DNA of 64,000 nt from NCBI GenBank assembly GCA_932521035.1, contig OW051492.1, forward strand, positions 1,922,001 to 1,986,000. The letters run 5' to 3'. Source of the DNA: Oscheius dolichura (lineage: Eukaryota; Nematoda; Chromadorea; Rhabditida; Rhabditidae). Every line of letters starts with the position of its first letter. Position 1 is the first letter of the stretch. Below, in pieces: positions 1 to 15,000 of this stretch. The notes beneath the pieces were generated by a model. It ran no database searches. It was not told where the DNA came from and saw only the letters and a list, made by a program, of their open reading frames with translations. The position numbers were made by a program, and so were the translations under genes.

Positions 1-1
1 C

Positions 2-3000
2 CACCAGGATTATCCCACCTCTGAAATCTACGAGGGACCGGTTGATACCACTGGCAGAGCCGGAGACATCGATGGAGAGCCTCTTACCCACCATGTTGCC
101 GTCTACCACAGCGGCAGATCGGATGAACCCGTTCCAGTCAAGATCGAGAAGCCCGAGGAGCCAGAATTTGACATTGCTGATGCTGCTCGAGGATTTGGAA
201 GCAAGATCACAGGACTCTTCAAGAGAGGACCGGCCCATTTGGACTACCCGACGAGCGAGAGCTACGAGGGACCACTGGATGCTACTGGCCGCAACAGAGA
301 CATCGATGGCGAGCCACTGACCCACCATGTAGCCGTCTACCACAGTGGAAGATCCGATGAGCCTGTCGTCCCTGCCAAGGCTGAACCCGAACACGAGGTT
401 ATTGAGGTCACAGAAGTCCAGACCAAGGAGCCCAAGGAGAAGGGACTCGGATTCTTCGGCCTCTTCAAGAAGGGCCACGCCCACCAGGATTATCCCACCT
501 CTGAAATCTACGAGGGACCGGTTGATACCACTGGCAGAGCCGGAGACATCGATGGAGAGCCTCTTACCCACCATGTTGCCGTCTACCACAGCGGCAGATC
601 GGATGAACCCGTTCCAGTCAAGATCGAGAAGCCCGAGGAGCCAGAATTTGACATTGCTGATGCTGCTCGAGGATTTGGAAGCAAGATCACAGGACTCTTC
701 AAGAGAGGACCGGCCCATTTGGACTACCCGACGAGCGAGAGCTACGAGGGACCACTGGATGCTACTGGCCGCAACAGAGACATCGATGGCGAGCCACTGA
801 CCCACCATGTAGCCGTCTACCACAGTGGAAGATCCGATGAGCCTGTCGTCCCTGCCAAGGCTGAACCCGAACACGAGGTTATTGAGGTCACAGAAGTCCA
901 GACCAAGGAGCCCAAGGAGAAGGGACTCGGATTCTTCGGCCTCTTCAAGAAGGGCCACGCCCACCAGGATTATCCCACCTCTGAAATCTACGAGGGACCG
1001 GTTGATACCACTGGCAGAGCCGGAGACATCGATGGAGAGCCTCTTACCCACCATGTTGCCGTCTACCACAGCGGCAGATCGGATGAACCCGTTCCAGTCA
1101 AGATCGAGAAGCCCGAGGAGCCAGAATTTGACATTGCTGATGCTGCTCGAGGATTTGGAAGCAAGATCACAGGACTCTTCAAGAGAGGACCGGCCCATTT
1201 GGACTACCCGACGAGCGAGAGCTACGAGGGACCACTGGATGCTACTGGCCGCAACAGAGACATCGATGGCGAGCCACTGACCCACCATGTAGCCGTCTAC
1301 CACAGTGGAAGATCCGATGAGCCTGTCGTCCCTGCCAAGGCTGAACCCGAACACGAGGTTATTGAGGTCACAGAAGTCCAGACCAAGGAGCCCAAGGAGA
1401 AGGGACTCGGATTCTTCGGCCTCTTCAAGAAGGGCCACGCCCACCAGGATTATCCCACCTCTGAAATCTACGAGGGACCGGTTGATACCACTGGCAGAGC
1501 CGGAGACATCGATGGAGAGCCTCTTACCCACCATGTTGCCGTCTACCACAGCGGCAGATCGGATGAACCCGTTCCAGTCAAGATCGAGAAGCCCGAGGAG
1601 CCAGAATTTGACATTGCTGATGCTGCTCGAGGATTTGGAAGCAAGATCACAGGACTCTTCAAGAGAGGACCGGCCCATTTGGACTACCCGACGAGCGAGA
1701 GCTACGAGGGACCACTGGATGCTACTGGCCGCAACAGAGACATCGATGGCGAGCCACTGACCCACCATGTAGCCGTCTACCACAGTGGAAGATCCGATGA
1801 GCCTGTCGTCCCTGCCAAGGCTGAACCCGAACACGAGGTTATTGAGGTCACAGAAGTCCAGACCAAGGAGCCCAAGGAGAAGGGACTCGGATTCTTCGGC
1901 CTCTTCAAGAAGGGCCACGCCCACCAGGATTATCCCACCTCTGAAATCTACGAGGGACCGGTTGATACCACTGGCAGAGCCGGAGACATCGATGGAGAGC
2001 CTCTTACCCACCATGTTGCCGTCTACCACAGCGGCAGATCGGATGAACCCGTTCCAGTCAAGATCGAGAAGCCCGAGGAGCCAGAATTTGACATTGCTGA
2101 TGCTGCTCGAGGATTTGGAAGCAAGATCACAGGACTCTTCAAGAGAGGACCGGCCCATTTGGACTACCCGACGAGCGAGAGCTACGAGGGACCACTGGAT
2201 GCTACTGGCCGCAACAGAGACATCGATGGCGAGCCACTGACCCACCATGTAGCCGTCTACCACAGTGGAAGATCCGATGAGCCTGTCGTCCCTGCCAAGG
2301 CTGAACCCGAACACGAGGTTATTGAGGTCACAGAAGTCCAGACCAAGGAGCCCAAGGAGAAGGGACTCGGATTCTTCGGCCTCTTCAAGAAGGGCCACGC
2401 CCACCAGGATTATCCCACCTCTGAAATCTACGAGGGACCGGTTGATACCACTGGCAGAGCCGGAGACATCGATGGAGAGCCTCTTACCCACCATGTTGCC
2501 GTCTACCACAGCGGCAGATCGGATGAACCCGTTCCAGTCAAGATCGAGAAGCCCGAGGAGCCAGAATTTGACATTGCTGATGCTGCTCGAGGATTTGGAA
2601 GCAAGATCACAGGACTCTTCAAGAGAGGACCGGCCCATTTGGACTACCCGACGAGCGAGAGCTACGAGGGACCACTGGATGCTACTGGCCGCAACAGAGA
2701 CATCGATGGCGAGCCACTGACCCACCATGTAGCCGTCTACCACAGTGGAAGATCCGATGAGCCTGTCGTCCCTGCCAAGGCTGAACCCGAACACGAGGTT
2801 ATTGAGGTCACAGAAGTCCAGACCAAGGAGCCCAAGGAGAAGGGACTCGGATTCTTCGGCCTCTTCAAGAAGGGCCACGCCCACCAGGATTATCCCACCT
2901 CTGAAATCTACGAGGGACCGGTTGATACCACTGGCAGAGCCGGAGACATCGATGGAGAGCCTCTTACCCACCATGTTGCCGTCTACCACAGCGGCAGATC

Positions 3001-6000
3001 GGATGAACCCGTTCCAGTCAAGATCGAGAAGCCCGAGGAGCCAGAATTTGACATTGCTGATGCTGCTCGAGGATTTGGAAGCAAGATCACAGGACTCTTC
3101 AAGAGAGGACCGGCCCATTTGGACTACCCGACGAGCGAGAGCTACGAGGGACCACTGGATGCTACTGGCCGCAACAGAGACATCGATGGCGAGCCACTGA
3201 CCCACCATGTAGCCGTCTACCACAGTGGAAGATCCGATGAGCCTGTCGTCCCTGCCAAGGCTGAACCCGAACACGAGGTTATTGAGGTCACAGAAGTCCA
3301 GACCAAGGAGCCCAAGGAGAAGGGACTCGGATTCTTCGGCCTCTTCAAGAAGGGCCACGCCCACCAGGATTATCCCACCTCTGAAATCTACGAGGGACCG
3401 GTTGATACCACTGGCAGAGCCGGAGACATCGATGGAGAGCCTCTTACCCACCATGTTGCCGTCTACCACAGCGGCAGATCGGATGAACCCGTTCCAGTCA
3501 AGATCGAGAAGCCCGAGGAGCCAGAATTTGACATTGCTGATGCTGCTCGAGGATTTGGAAGCAAGATCACAGGACTCTTCAAGAGAGGACCGGCCCATTT
3601 GGACTACCCGACGAGCGAGAGCTACGAGGGACCACTGGATGCTACTGGCCGCAACAGAGACATCGATGGCGAGCCACTGACCCACCATGTAGCCGTCTAC
3701 CACAGTGGAAGATCCGATGAGCCTGTCGTCCCTGCCAAGGCTGAACCCGAACACGAGGTTATTGAGGTCACAGAAGTCCAGACCAAGGAGCCCAAGGAGA
3801 AGGGACTCGGATTCTTCGGCCTCTTCAAGAAGGGCCACGCCCACCAGGATTATCCCACCTCTGAAATCTACGAGGGACCGGTTGATACCACTGGCAGAGC
3901 CGGAGACATCGATGGAGAGCCTCTTACCCACCATGTTGCCGTCTACCACAGCGGCAGATCGGATGAACCCGTTCCAGTCAAGATCGAGAAGCCCGAGGAG
4001 CCAGAATTTGACATTGCTGATGCTGCTCGAGGATTTGGAAGCAAGATCACAGGACTCTTCAAGAGAGGACCGGCCCATTTGGACTACCCGACGAGCGAGA
4101 GCTACGAGGGACCACTGGATGCTACTGGCCGCAACAGAGACATCGATGGCGAGCCACTGACCCACCATGTAGCCGTCTACCACAGTGGAAGATCCGATGA
4201 GCCTGTCGTCCCTGCCAAGGCTGAACCCGAACACGAGGTTATTGAGGTCACAGAAGTCCAGACCAAGGAGCCCAAGGAGAAGGGACTCGGATTCTTCGGC
4301 CTCTTCAAGAAGGGCCACGCCCACCAGGATTATCCCACCTCTGAAATCTACGAGGGACCGGTTGATACCACTGGCAGAGCCGGAGACATCGATGGAGAGC
4401 CTCTTACCCACCATGTTGCCGTCTACCACAGCGGCAGATCGGATGAACCCGTTCCAGTCAAGATCGAGAAGCCCGAGGAGCCAGAATTTGACATTGCTGA
4501 TGCTGCTCGAGGATTTGGAAGCAAGATCACAGGACTCTTCAAGAGAGGACCGGCCCATTTGGACTACCCGACGAGCGAGAGCTACGAGGGACCACTGGAT
4601 GCTACTGGCCGCAACAGAGACATCGATGGCGAGCCACTGACCCACCATGTAGCCGTCTACCACAGTGGAAGATCCGATGAGCCTGTCGTCCCTGCCAAGG
4701 CTGAACCCGAACACGAGGTTATTGAGGTCACAGAAGTCCAGACCAAGGAGCCCAAGGAGAAGGGACTCGGATTCTTCGGCCTCTTCAAGAAGGGCCACGC
4801 CCACCAGGATTATCCCACCTCTGAAATCTACGAGGGACCGGTTGATACCACTGGCAGAGCCGGAGACATCGATGGAGAGCCTCTTACCCACCATGTTGCC
4901 GTCTACCACAGCGGCAGATCGGATGAACCCGTTCCAGTCAAGATCGAGAAGCCCGAGGAGCCAGAATTTGACATTGCTGATGCTGCTCGAGGATTTGGAA
5001 GCAAGATCACAGGACTCTTCAAGAGAGGACCGGCCCATTTGGACTACCCGACGAGCGAGAGCTACGAGGGACCACTGGATGCTACTGGCCGCAACAGAGA
5101 CATCGATGGCGAGCCACTGACCCACCATGTAGCCGTCTACCACAGTGGAAGATCCGATGAGCCTGTCGTCCCTGCCAAGGCTGAACCCGAACACGAGGTT
5201 ATTGAGGTCACAGAAGTCCAGACCAAGGAGCCCAAGGAGAAGGGACTCGGATTCTTCGGCCTCTTCAAGAAGGGCCACGCCCACCAGGATTATCCCACCT
5301 CTGAAATCTACGAGGGACCGGTTGATACCACTGGCAGAGCCGGAGACATCGATGGAGAGCCTCTTACCCACCATGTTGCCGTCTACCACAGCGGCAGATC
5401 GGATGAACCCGTTCCAGTCAAGATCGAGAAGCCCGAGGAGCCAGAATTTGACATTGCTGATGCTGCTCGAGGATTTGGAAGCAAGATCACAGGACTCTTC
5501 AAGAGAGGACCGGCCCATTTGGACTACCCGACGAGCGAGAGCTACGAGGGACCACTGGATGCTACTGGCCGCAACAGAGACATCGATGGCGAGCCACTGA
5601 CCCACCATGTAGCCGTCTACCACAGTGGAAGATCCGATGAGCCTGTCGTCCCTGCCAAGGCTGAACCCGAACACGAGGTTATTGAGGTCACAGAAGTCCA
5701 GACCAAGGAGCCCAAGGAGAAGGGACTCGGATTCTTCGGCCTCTTCAAGAAGGGCCACGCCCACCAGGATTATCCCACCTCTGAAATCTACGAGGGACCG
5801 GTTGATACCACTGGCAGAGCCGGAGACATCGATGGAGAGCCTCTTACCCACCATGTTGCCGTCTACCACAGCGGCAGATCGGATGAACCCGTTCCAGTCA
5901 AGATCGAGAAGCCCGAGGAGCCAGAATTTGACATTGCTGATGCTGCTCGAGGATTTGGAAGCAAGATCACAGGACTCTTCAAGAGAGGACCGGCCCATTT

Positions 6001-9000
6001 GGACTACCCGACGAGCGAGAGCTACGAGGGACCACTGGATGCTACTGGCCGCAACAGAGACATCGATGGCGAGCCACTGACCCACCATGTAGCCGTCTAC
6101 CACAGTGGAAGATCCGATGAGCCTGTCGTCCCTGCCAAGGCTGAACCCGAACACGAGGTTATTGAGGTCACAGAAGTCCAGACCAAGGAGCCCAAGGAGA
6201 AGGGACTCGGATTCTTCGGCCTCTTCAAGAAGGGCCACGCCCACCAGGATTATCCCACCTCTGAAATCTACGAGGGACCGGTTGATACCACTGGCAGAGC
6301 CGGAGACATCGATGGAGAGCCTCTTACCCACCATGTTGCCGTCTACCACAGCGGCAGATCGGATGAACCCGTTCCAGTCAAGATCGAGAAGCCCGAGGAG
6401 CCAGAATTTGACATTGCTGATGCTGCTCGAGGATTTGGAAGCAAGATCACAGGACTCTTCAAGAGAGGACCGGCCCATTTGGACTACCCGACGAGCGAGA
6501 GCTACGAGGGACCACTGGATGCTACTGGCCGCAACAGAGACATCGATGGCGAGCCACTGACCCACCATGTAGCCGTCTACCACAGTGGAAGATCCGATGA
6601 GCCTGTCGTCCCTGCCAAGGCTGAACCCGAACACGAGGTTATTGAGGTCACAGAAGTCCAGACCAAGGAGCCCAAGGAGAAGGGACTCGGATTCTTCGGC
6701 CTCTTCAAGAAGGGCCACGCCCACCAGGATTATCCCACCTCTGAAATCTACGAGGGACCGGTTGATACCACTGGCAGAGCCGGAGACATCGATGGAGAGC
6801 CTCTTACCCACCATGTTGCCGTCTACCACAGCGGCAGATCGGATGAACCCGTTCCAGTCAAGATCGAGAAGCCCGAGGAGCCAGAATTTGACATTGCTGA
6901 TGCTGCTCGAGGATTTGGAAGCAAGATCACAGGACTCTTCAAGAGAGGACCGGCCCATTTGGACTACCCGACGAGCGAGAGCTACGAGGGACCACTGGAT
7001 GCTACTGGCCGCAACAGAGACATCGATGGCGAGCCACTGACCCACCATGTAGCCGTCTACCACAGTGGAAGATCCGATGAGCCTGTCGTCCCTGCCAAGG
7101 CTGAACCCGAACACGAGGTTATTGAGGTCACAGAAGTCCAGACCAAGGAGCCCAAGGAGAAGGGACTCGGATTCTTCGGCCTCTTCAAGAAGGGCCACGC
7201 CCACCAGGATTATCCCACCTCTGAAATCTACGAGGGACCGGTTGATACCACTGGCAGAGCCGGAGACATCGATGGAGAGCCTCTTACCCACCATGTTGCC
7301 GTCTACCACAGCGGCAGATCGGATGAACCCGTTCCAGTCAAGATCGAGAAGCCCGAGGAGCCAGAATTTGACATTGCTGATGCTGCTCGAGGATTTGGAA
7401 GCAAGATCACAGGACTCTTCAAGAGAGGACCGGCCCATTTGGACTACCCGACGAGCGAGAGCTACGAGGGACCACTGGATGCTACTGGCCGCAACAGAGA
7501 CATCGATGGCGAGCCACTGACCCACCATGTAGCCGTCTACCACAGTGGAAGATCCGATGAGCCTGTCGTCCCTGCCAAGGCTGAACCCGAACACGAGGTT
7601 ATTGAGGTCACAGAAGTCCAGACCAAGGAGCCCAAGGAGAAGGGACTCGGATTCTTCGGCCTCTTCAAGAAGGGCCACGCCCACCAGGATTATCCCACCT
7701 CTGAAATCTACGAGGGACCGGTTGATACCACTGGCAGAGCCGGAGACATCGATGGAGAGCCTCTTACCCACCATGTTGCCGTCTACCACAGCGGCAGATC
7801 GGATGAACCCGTTCCAGTCAAGATCGAGAAGCCCGAGGAGCCAGAATTTGACATTGCTGATGCTGCTCGAGGATTTGGAAGCAAGATCACAGGACTCTTC
7901 AAGAGAGGACCGGCCCATTTGGACTACCCGACGAGCGAGAGCTACGAGGGACCACTGGATGCTACTGGCCGCAACAGAGACATCGATGGCGAGCCACTGA
8001 CCCACCATGTAGCCGTCTACCACAGTGGAAGATCCGATGAGCCTGTCGTCCCTGCCAAGGCTGAACCCGAACACGAGGTTATTGAGGTCACAGAAGTCCA
8101 GACCAAGGAGCCCAAGGAGAAGGGACTCGGATTCTTCGGCCTCTTCAAGAAGGGCCACGCCCACCAGGATTATCCCACCTCTGAAATCTACGAGGGACCG
8201 GTTGATACCACTGGCAGAGCCGGAGACATCGATGGAGAGCCTCTTACCCACCATGTTGCCGTCTACCACAGCGGCAGATCGGATGAACCCGTTCCAGTCA
8301 AGATCGAGAAGCCCGAGGAGCCAGAATTTGACATTGCTGATGCTGCTCGAGGATTTGGAAGCAAGATCACAGGACTCTTCAAGNNNNNNNNNNNNNNNNN
8401 NNNNNNNNNNNNNNNNNNNNNNNNNNNNNNNNNNNNNNNNNNNNNNNNNNNNNNNNNNNNNNNNNNNNNNNNNNNNNNNNNNNNNNNNNNNNNNNNNNNN
8501 NNNNNNNNNNNNNNNNNNNNNNNNNNNNNNNNNNNNNNNNNNNNNNNNNNNNNNNNNNNNNNNNNNNNNNNNNNNNNNNNNNNCTGGATGCTACTGGCCG
8601 CAACAGAGACATCGATGGCGAGCCACTGACCCACCATGTAGCCGTCTACCACAGTGGAAGATCCGATGAGCCTGTCGTCCCTGCCAAGGCTGAACCCGAA
8701 CACGAGGTTATTGAGGTCACAGAAGTCCAGACCAAGGAGCCCAAGGAGAAGGGACTCGGATTCTTCGGCCTCTTCAAGAAGGGCCACGCCCACCAGGATT
8801 ATCCCACCTCTGAAATCTACGAGGGACCGGTTGATACCACTGGCAGAGCCGGAGACATCGATGGAGAGCCTCTTACCCACCATGTTGCCGTCTACCACAG
8901 CGGCAGATCGGATGAACCCGTTCCAGTCAAGATCGAGAAGCCCGAGGAGCCAGAATTTGACATTGCTGATGCTGCTCGAGGATTTGGAAGCAAGATCACA

Positions 9001-12000
9001 GGACTCTTCAAGAGAGGACCGGCCCATTTGGACTACCCGACGAGCGAGAGCTACGAGGGACCACTGGATGCTACTGGCCGCAACAGAGACATCGATGGCG
9101 AGCCACTGACCCCACCATGTAGCCGTCTACCACAGTGGAAGATCCGATGAGCCTGTCGTCCCTGCCAAGGCTGAACCCGAACACGAGGTTATTGAGGTCA
9201 CAGAAGTCCAGACCAAGGAGCCCAAGGAGAAGGGACTCGGATTCTTCGGCCTCTTCAAGAAGGGCCACGCCCACCAGGATTATCCCACCTCTGAAATCTA
9301 CGAGGGACCGGTTGATACCACTGGCAGAGCCGGAGACATCGATGGAGAGCCTCTTACCCACCATGTTGCCGTCTACCACAGCGGCAGATCGGATGAACCC
9401 GTTCCAGTCAAGATCGAGAAGCCCGAGGAGCCAGAATTTGACATTGCTGATGCTGCTCGAGGATTTGGAAGCAAGATCACAGGACTCTTCAAGAGAGGAC
9501 CGGCCCATTTGGACTACCCGACGAGCGAGAGCTACGAGGGACCACTGGATGCTACTGGCCGCAACAGAGACATCGATGGCGAGCCACTGACCCACCATGT
9601 AGCCGTCTACCACAGTGGAAGATCCGATGAGCCTGTCGTCCCTGCCAAGGCTGAACCCGAACACGAGGTTATTGAGGTCACAGAAGTCCAGACCAAGGAG
9701 CCCAAGGAGAAGGGACTCGGATTCTTCGGCCTCTTCAAGAAGGGCCACGCCCACCAGGATTATCCCACCTCTGAAATCTACGAGGGACCGGTTGATACCA
9801 CTGGCAGAGCCGGAGACATCGATGGAGAGCCTCTTACCCACCATGTTGCCGTCTACCACAGCGGCAGATCGGATGAACCCGTTCCAGTCAAGATCGAGAA
9901 GCCCGAGGAGCCAGAATTTGACATTGCTGATGCTGCTCGAGGATTTGGAAGCAAGATCACAGGACTCTTCAAGAGAGGACCGGCCCATTTGGACTACCCG
10001 ACGAGCGAGAGCTACGAGGGACCACTGGATGCTACTGGCCGCAACAGAGACATCGATGGCGAGCCACTGACCCACCATGTAGCCGTCTACCACAGTGGAA
10101 GATCCGATGAGCCTGTCGTCCCTGCCAAGGCTGAACCCGAACACGAGGTTATTGAGGTCACAGAAGTCCAGACCAAGGAGCCCAAGGAGAAGGGACTCGG
10201 ATTCTTCGGCCTCTTCAAGAAGGGCCACGCCCACCAGGATTATCCCACCTCTGAAATCTACGAGGGACCGGTTGATACCACTGGCAGAGCCGGAGACATC
10301 GATGGAGAGCCTCTTACCCACCATGTTGCCGTCTACCACAGCGGCAGATCGGATGAACCCGTTCCAGTCAAGATCGAGAAGCCCGAGGAGCCAGAATTTG
10401 ACATTGCTGATGCTGCTCGAGGATTTGGAAGCAAGATCACAGGACTCTTCAAGAGAGGACCGGCCCATTTGGACTACCCGACGAGCGAGAGCTACGAGGG
10501 ACCACTGGATGCTACTGGCCGCAACAGAGACATCGATGGCGAGCCACTGACCCACCATGTAGCCGTCTACCACAGTGGAAGATCCGATGAGCCTGTCGTC
10601 CCTGCCAAGGCTGAACCCGAACACGAGGTTATTGAGGTCACAGAAGTCCAGACCAAGGAGCCCAAGGAGAAGGGACTCGGATTCTTCGGCCTCTTCAAGA
10701 AGGGCCACGCCCACCAGGATTATCCCACCTCTGAAATCTACGAGGGACCGGTTGATACCACTGGCAGAGCCGGAGACATCGATGGAGAGCCTCTTACCCA
10801 CCATGTTGCCGTCTACCACAGCGGCAGATCGGATGAACCCGTTCCAGTCAAGATCGAGAAGCCCGAGGAGCCAGAATTTGACATTGCTGATGCTGCTCGA
10901 GGATTTGGAAGCAAGATCACAGGACTCTTCAAGAGAGGACCGGCCCATTTGGACTACCCGACGAGCGAGAGCTACGAGGGACCACTGGATGCTACTGGCC
11001 GCAACAGAGACATCGATGGCGAGCCACTGACCCACCATGTAGCCGTCTACCACAGTGGAAGATCCGATGAGCCTGTCGTCCCTGCCAAGGCTGAACCCGA
11101 ACACGAGGTTATTGAGGTCACAGAAGTCCAGACCAAGGAGCCCAAGGAGAAGGGACTCGGATTCTTCGGCCTCTTCAAGAAGGGCCACGCCCACCAGGAT
11201 TATCCCACCTCTGAAATCTACGAGGGACCGGTTGATACCACTGGCAGAGCCGGAGACATCGATGGAGAGCCTCTTACCCACCATGTTGCCGTCTACCACA
11301 GCGGCAGATCGGATGAACCCGTTCCAGTCAAGATCGAGAAGCCCGAGGAGCCAGAATTTGACATTGCTGATGCTGCTCGAGGATTTGGAAGCAAGATCAC
11401 AGGACTCTTCAAGAGAGGACCGGCCCATTTGGACTACCCGACGAGCGAGAGCTACGAGGGACCACTGGATGCTACTGGCCGCAACAGAGACATCGATGGC
11501 GAGCCACTGACCCACCATGTAGCCGTCTACCACAGTGGAAGATCCGATGAGCCTGTCGTCCCTGCCAAGGCTGAACCCGAACACGAGGTTATTGAGGTCA
11601 CAGAAGTCCAGACCAAGGAGCCCAAGGAGAAGGGACTCGGATTCTTCGGCCTCTTCAAGAAGGGCCACGCCCACCAGGATTATCCCACCTCTGAAATCTA
11701 CGAGGGACCGGTTGATACCACTGGCAGAGCCGGAGACATCGATGGAGAGCCTCTTACCCACCATGTTGCCGTCTACCACAGCGGCAGATCGGATGAACCC
11801 GTTCCAGTCAAGATCGAGAAGCCCGAGGAGCCAGAATTTGACATTGCTGATGCTGCTCGAGGATTTGGAAGCAAGATCACAGGACTCTTCAAGAGAGGAC
11901 CGGCCCATTTGGACTACCCGACGAGCGAGAGCTACGAGGGACCACTGGATGCTACTGGCCGCAACAGAGACATCGATGGCGAGCCACTGACCCACCATGT

Positions 12001-15000
12001 AGCCGTCTACCACAGTGGAAGATCCGATGAGCCTGTCGTCCCTGCCAAGGCTGAACCCGAACACGAGGTTATTGAGGTCACAGAAGTCCAGACCAAGGAG
12101 CCCAAGGAGAAGGGACTCGGATTCTTCGGCCTCTTCAAGAAGGGCCACGCCCACCAGGATTATCCCACCTCTGAAATCTACGAGGGACCGGTTGATACCA
12201 CTGGCAGAGCCGGAGACATCGATGGAGAGCCTCTTACCCACCATGTTGCCGTCTACCACAGCGGCAGATCGGATGAACCCGTTCCAGTCAAGATCGAGAA
12301 GCCCGAGGAGCCAGAATTTGACATTGCTGATGCTGCTCGAGGATTTGGAAGCAAGATCACAGGACTCTTCAAGAGAGGACCGGCCCATTTGGACTACCCG
12401 ACGAGCGAGAGCTACGAGGGACCACTGGATGCTACTGGCCGCAACAGAGACATCGATGGCGAGCCACTGACCCACCATGTAGCCGTCTACCACAGTGGAA
12501 GATCCGATGAGCCTGTCGTCCCTGCCAAGGCTGAACCCGAACACGAGGTTATTGAGGTCACAGAAGTCCAGACCAAGGAGCCCAAGGAGAAGGGACTCGG
12601 ATTCTTCGGCCTCTTCAAGAAGGGCCACGCCCACCAGGATTATCCCACCTCTGAAATCTACGAGGGACCGGTTGATACCACTGGCAGAGCCGGAGACATC
12701 GATGGAGAGCCTCTTACCCACCATGTTGCCGTCTACCACAGCGGCAGATCGGATGAACCCGTTCCAGTCAAGATCGAGAAGCCCGAGGAGCCAGAATTTG
12801 ACATTGCTGATGCTGCTCGAGGATTTGGAAGCAAGATCACAGGACTCTTCAAGAGAGGACCGGCCCATTTGGACTACCCGACGAGCGAGAGCTACGAGGG
12901 ACCACTGGATGCTACTGGCCGCAACAGAGACATCGATGGCGAGCCACTGACCCACCATGTAGCCGTCTACCACAGTGGAAGATCCGATGAGCCTGTCGTC
13001 CCTGCCAAGGCTGAACCCGAACACGAGGTTATTGAGGTCACAGAAGTCCAGACCAAGGAGCCCAAGGAGAAGGGACTCGGATTCTTCGGCCTCTTCAAGA
13101 AGGGCCACGCCCACCAGGATTATCCCACCTCTGAAATCTACGAGGGACCGGTTGATACCACTGGCAGAGCCGGAGACATCGATGGAGAGCCTCTTACCCA
13201 CCATGTTGCCGTCTACCACAGCGGCAGATCGGATGAACCCGTTCCAGTCAAGATCGAGAAGCCCGAGGAGCCAGAATTTGACATTGCTGATGCTGCTCGA
13301 GGATTTGGAAGCAAGATCACAGGACTCTTCAAGAGAGGACCGGCCCATTTGGACTACCCGACGAGCGAGAGCTACGAGGGACCACTGGATGCTACTGGCC
13401 GCAACAGAGACATCGATGGCGAGCCACTGACCCACCATGTAGCCGTCTACCACAGTGGAAGATCCGATGAGCCTGTCGTCCCTGCCAAGGCTGAACCCGA
13501 ACACGAGGTTATTGAGGTCACAGAAGTCCAGACCAAGGAGCCCAAGGAGAAGGGACTCGGATTCTTCGGCCTCTTCAAGAAGGGCCACGCCCACCAGGAT
13601 TATCCCACCTCTGAAATCTACGAGGGACCGGTTGATACCACTGGCAGAGCCGGAGACATCGATGGAGAGCCTCTTACCCACCATGTTGCCGTCTACCACA
13701 GCGGCAGATCGGATGAACCCGTTCCAGTCAAGATCGAGAAGCCCGAGGAGCCAGAATTTGACATTGCTGATGCTGCTCGAGGATTTGGAAGCAAGATCAC
13801 AGGACTCTTCAAGAGAGGACCGGCCCATTTGGACTACCCGACGAGCGAGAGCTACGAGGGACCACTGGATGCTACTGGCCGCAACAGAGACATCGATGGC
13901 GAGCCACTGACCCACCATGTAGCCGTCTACCACAGTGGAAGATCCGATGAGCCTGTCGTCCCTGCCAAGGCTGAACCCGAACACGAGGTTATTGAGGTCA
14001 CAGAAGTCCAGACCAAGGAGCCCAAGGAGAAGGGACTCGGATTCTTCGGCCTCTTCAAGAAGGGCCACGCCCACCAGGATTATCCCACCTCTGAAATCTA
14101 CGAGGGACCGGTTGATACCACTGGCAGAGCCGGAGACATCGATGGAGAGCCTCTTACCCACCATGTTGCCGTCTACCACAGCGGCAGATCGGATGAACCC
14201 GTTCCAGTCAAGATCGAGAAGCCCGAGGAGCCAGAATTTGACATTGCTGATGCTGCTCGAGGATTTGGAAGCAAGATCACAGGACTCTTCAAGAGAGGAC
14301 CGGCCCATTTGGACTACCCGACGAGCGAGAGCTACGAGGGACCACTGGATGCTACTGGCCGCAACAGAGACATCGATGGCGAGCCACTGACCCACCATGT
14401 AGCCGTCTACCACAGTGGAAGATCCGATGAGCCTGTCGTCCCTGCCAAGGCTGAACCCGAACACGAGGTTATTGAGGTCACAGAAGTCCAGACCAAGGAG
14501 CCCAAGGAGAAGGGACTCGGATTCTTCGGCCTCTTCAAGAAGGGCCACGCCCACCAGGATTATCCCACCTCTGAAATCTACGAGGGACCGGTTGATACCA
14601 CTGGCAGAGCCGGAGACATCGATGGAGAGCCTCTTACCCACCATGTTGCCGTCTACCACAGCGGCAGATCGGATGAACCCGTTCCAGTCAAGATCGAGAA
14701 GCCCGAGGAGCCAGAATTTGACATTGCTGATGCTGCTCGAGGATTTGGAAGCAAGATCACAGGACTCTTCAAGAGAGGACCGGCCCATTTGGACTACCCG
14801 ACGAGCGAGAGCTACGAGGGACCACTGGATGCTACTGGCCGCAACAGAGACATCGATGGCGAGCCACTGACCCACCATGTAGCCGTCTACCACAGTGGAA
14901 GATCCGATGAGCCTGTCGTCCCTGCCAAGGCTGAACCCGAACACGAGGTTATTGAGGTCACAGAAGTCCAGACCAAGGAGCCCAAGGAGAAGGGACTCGG

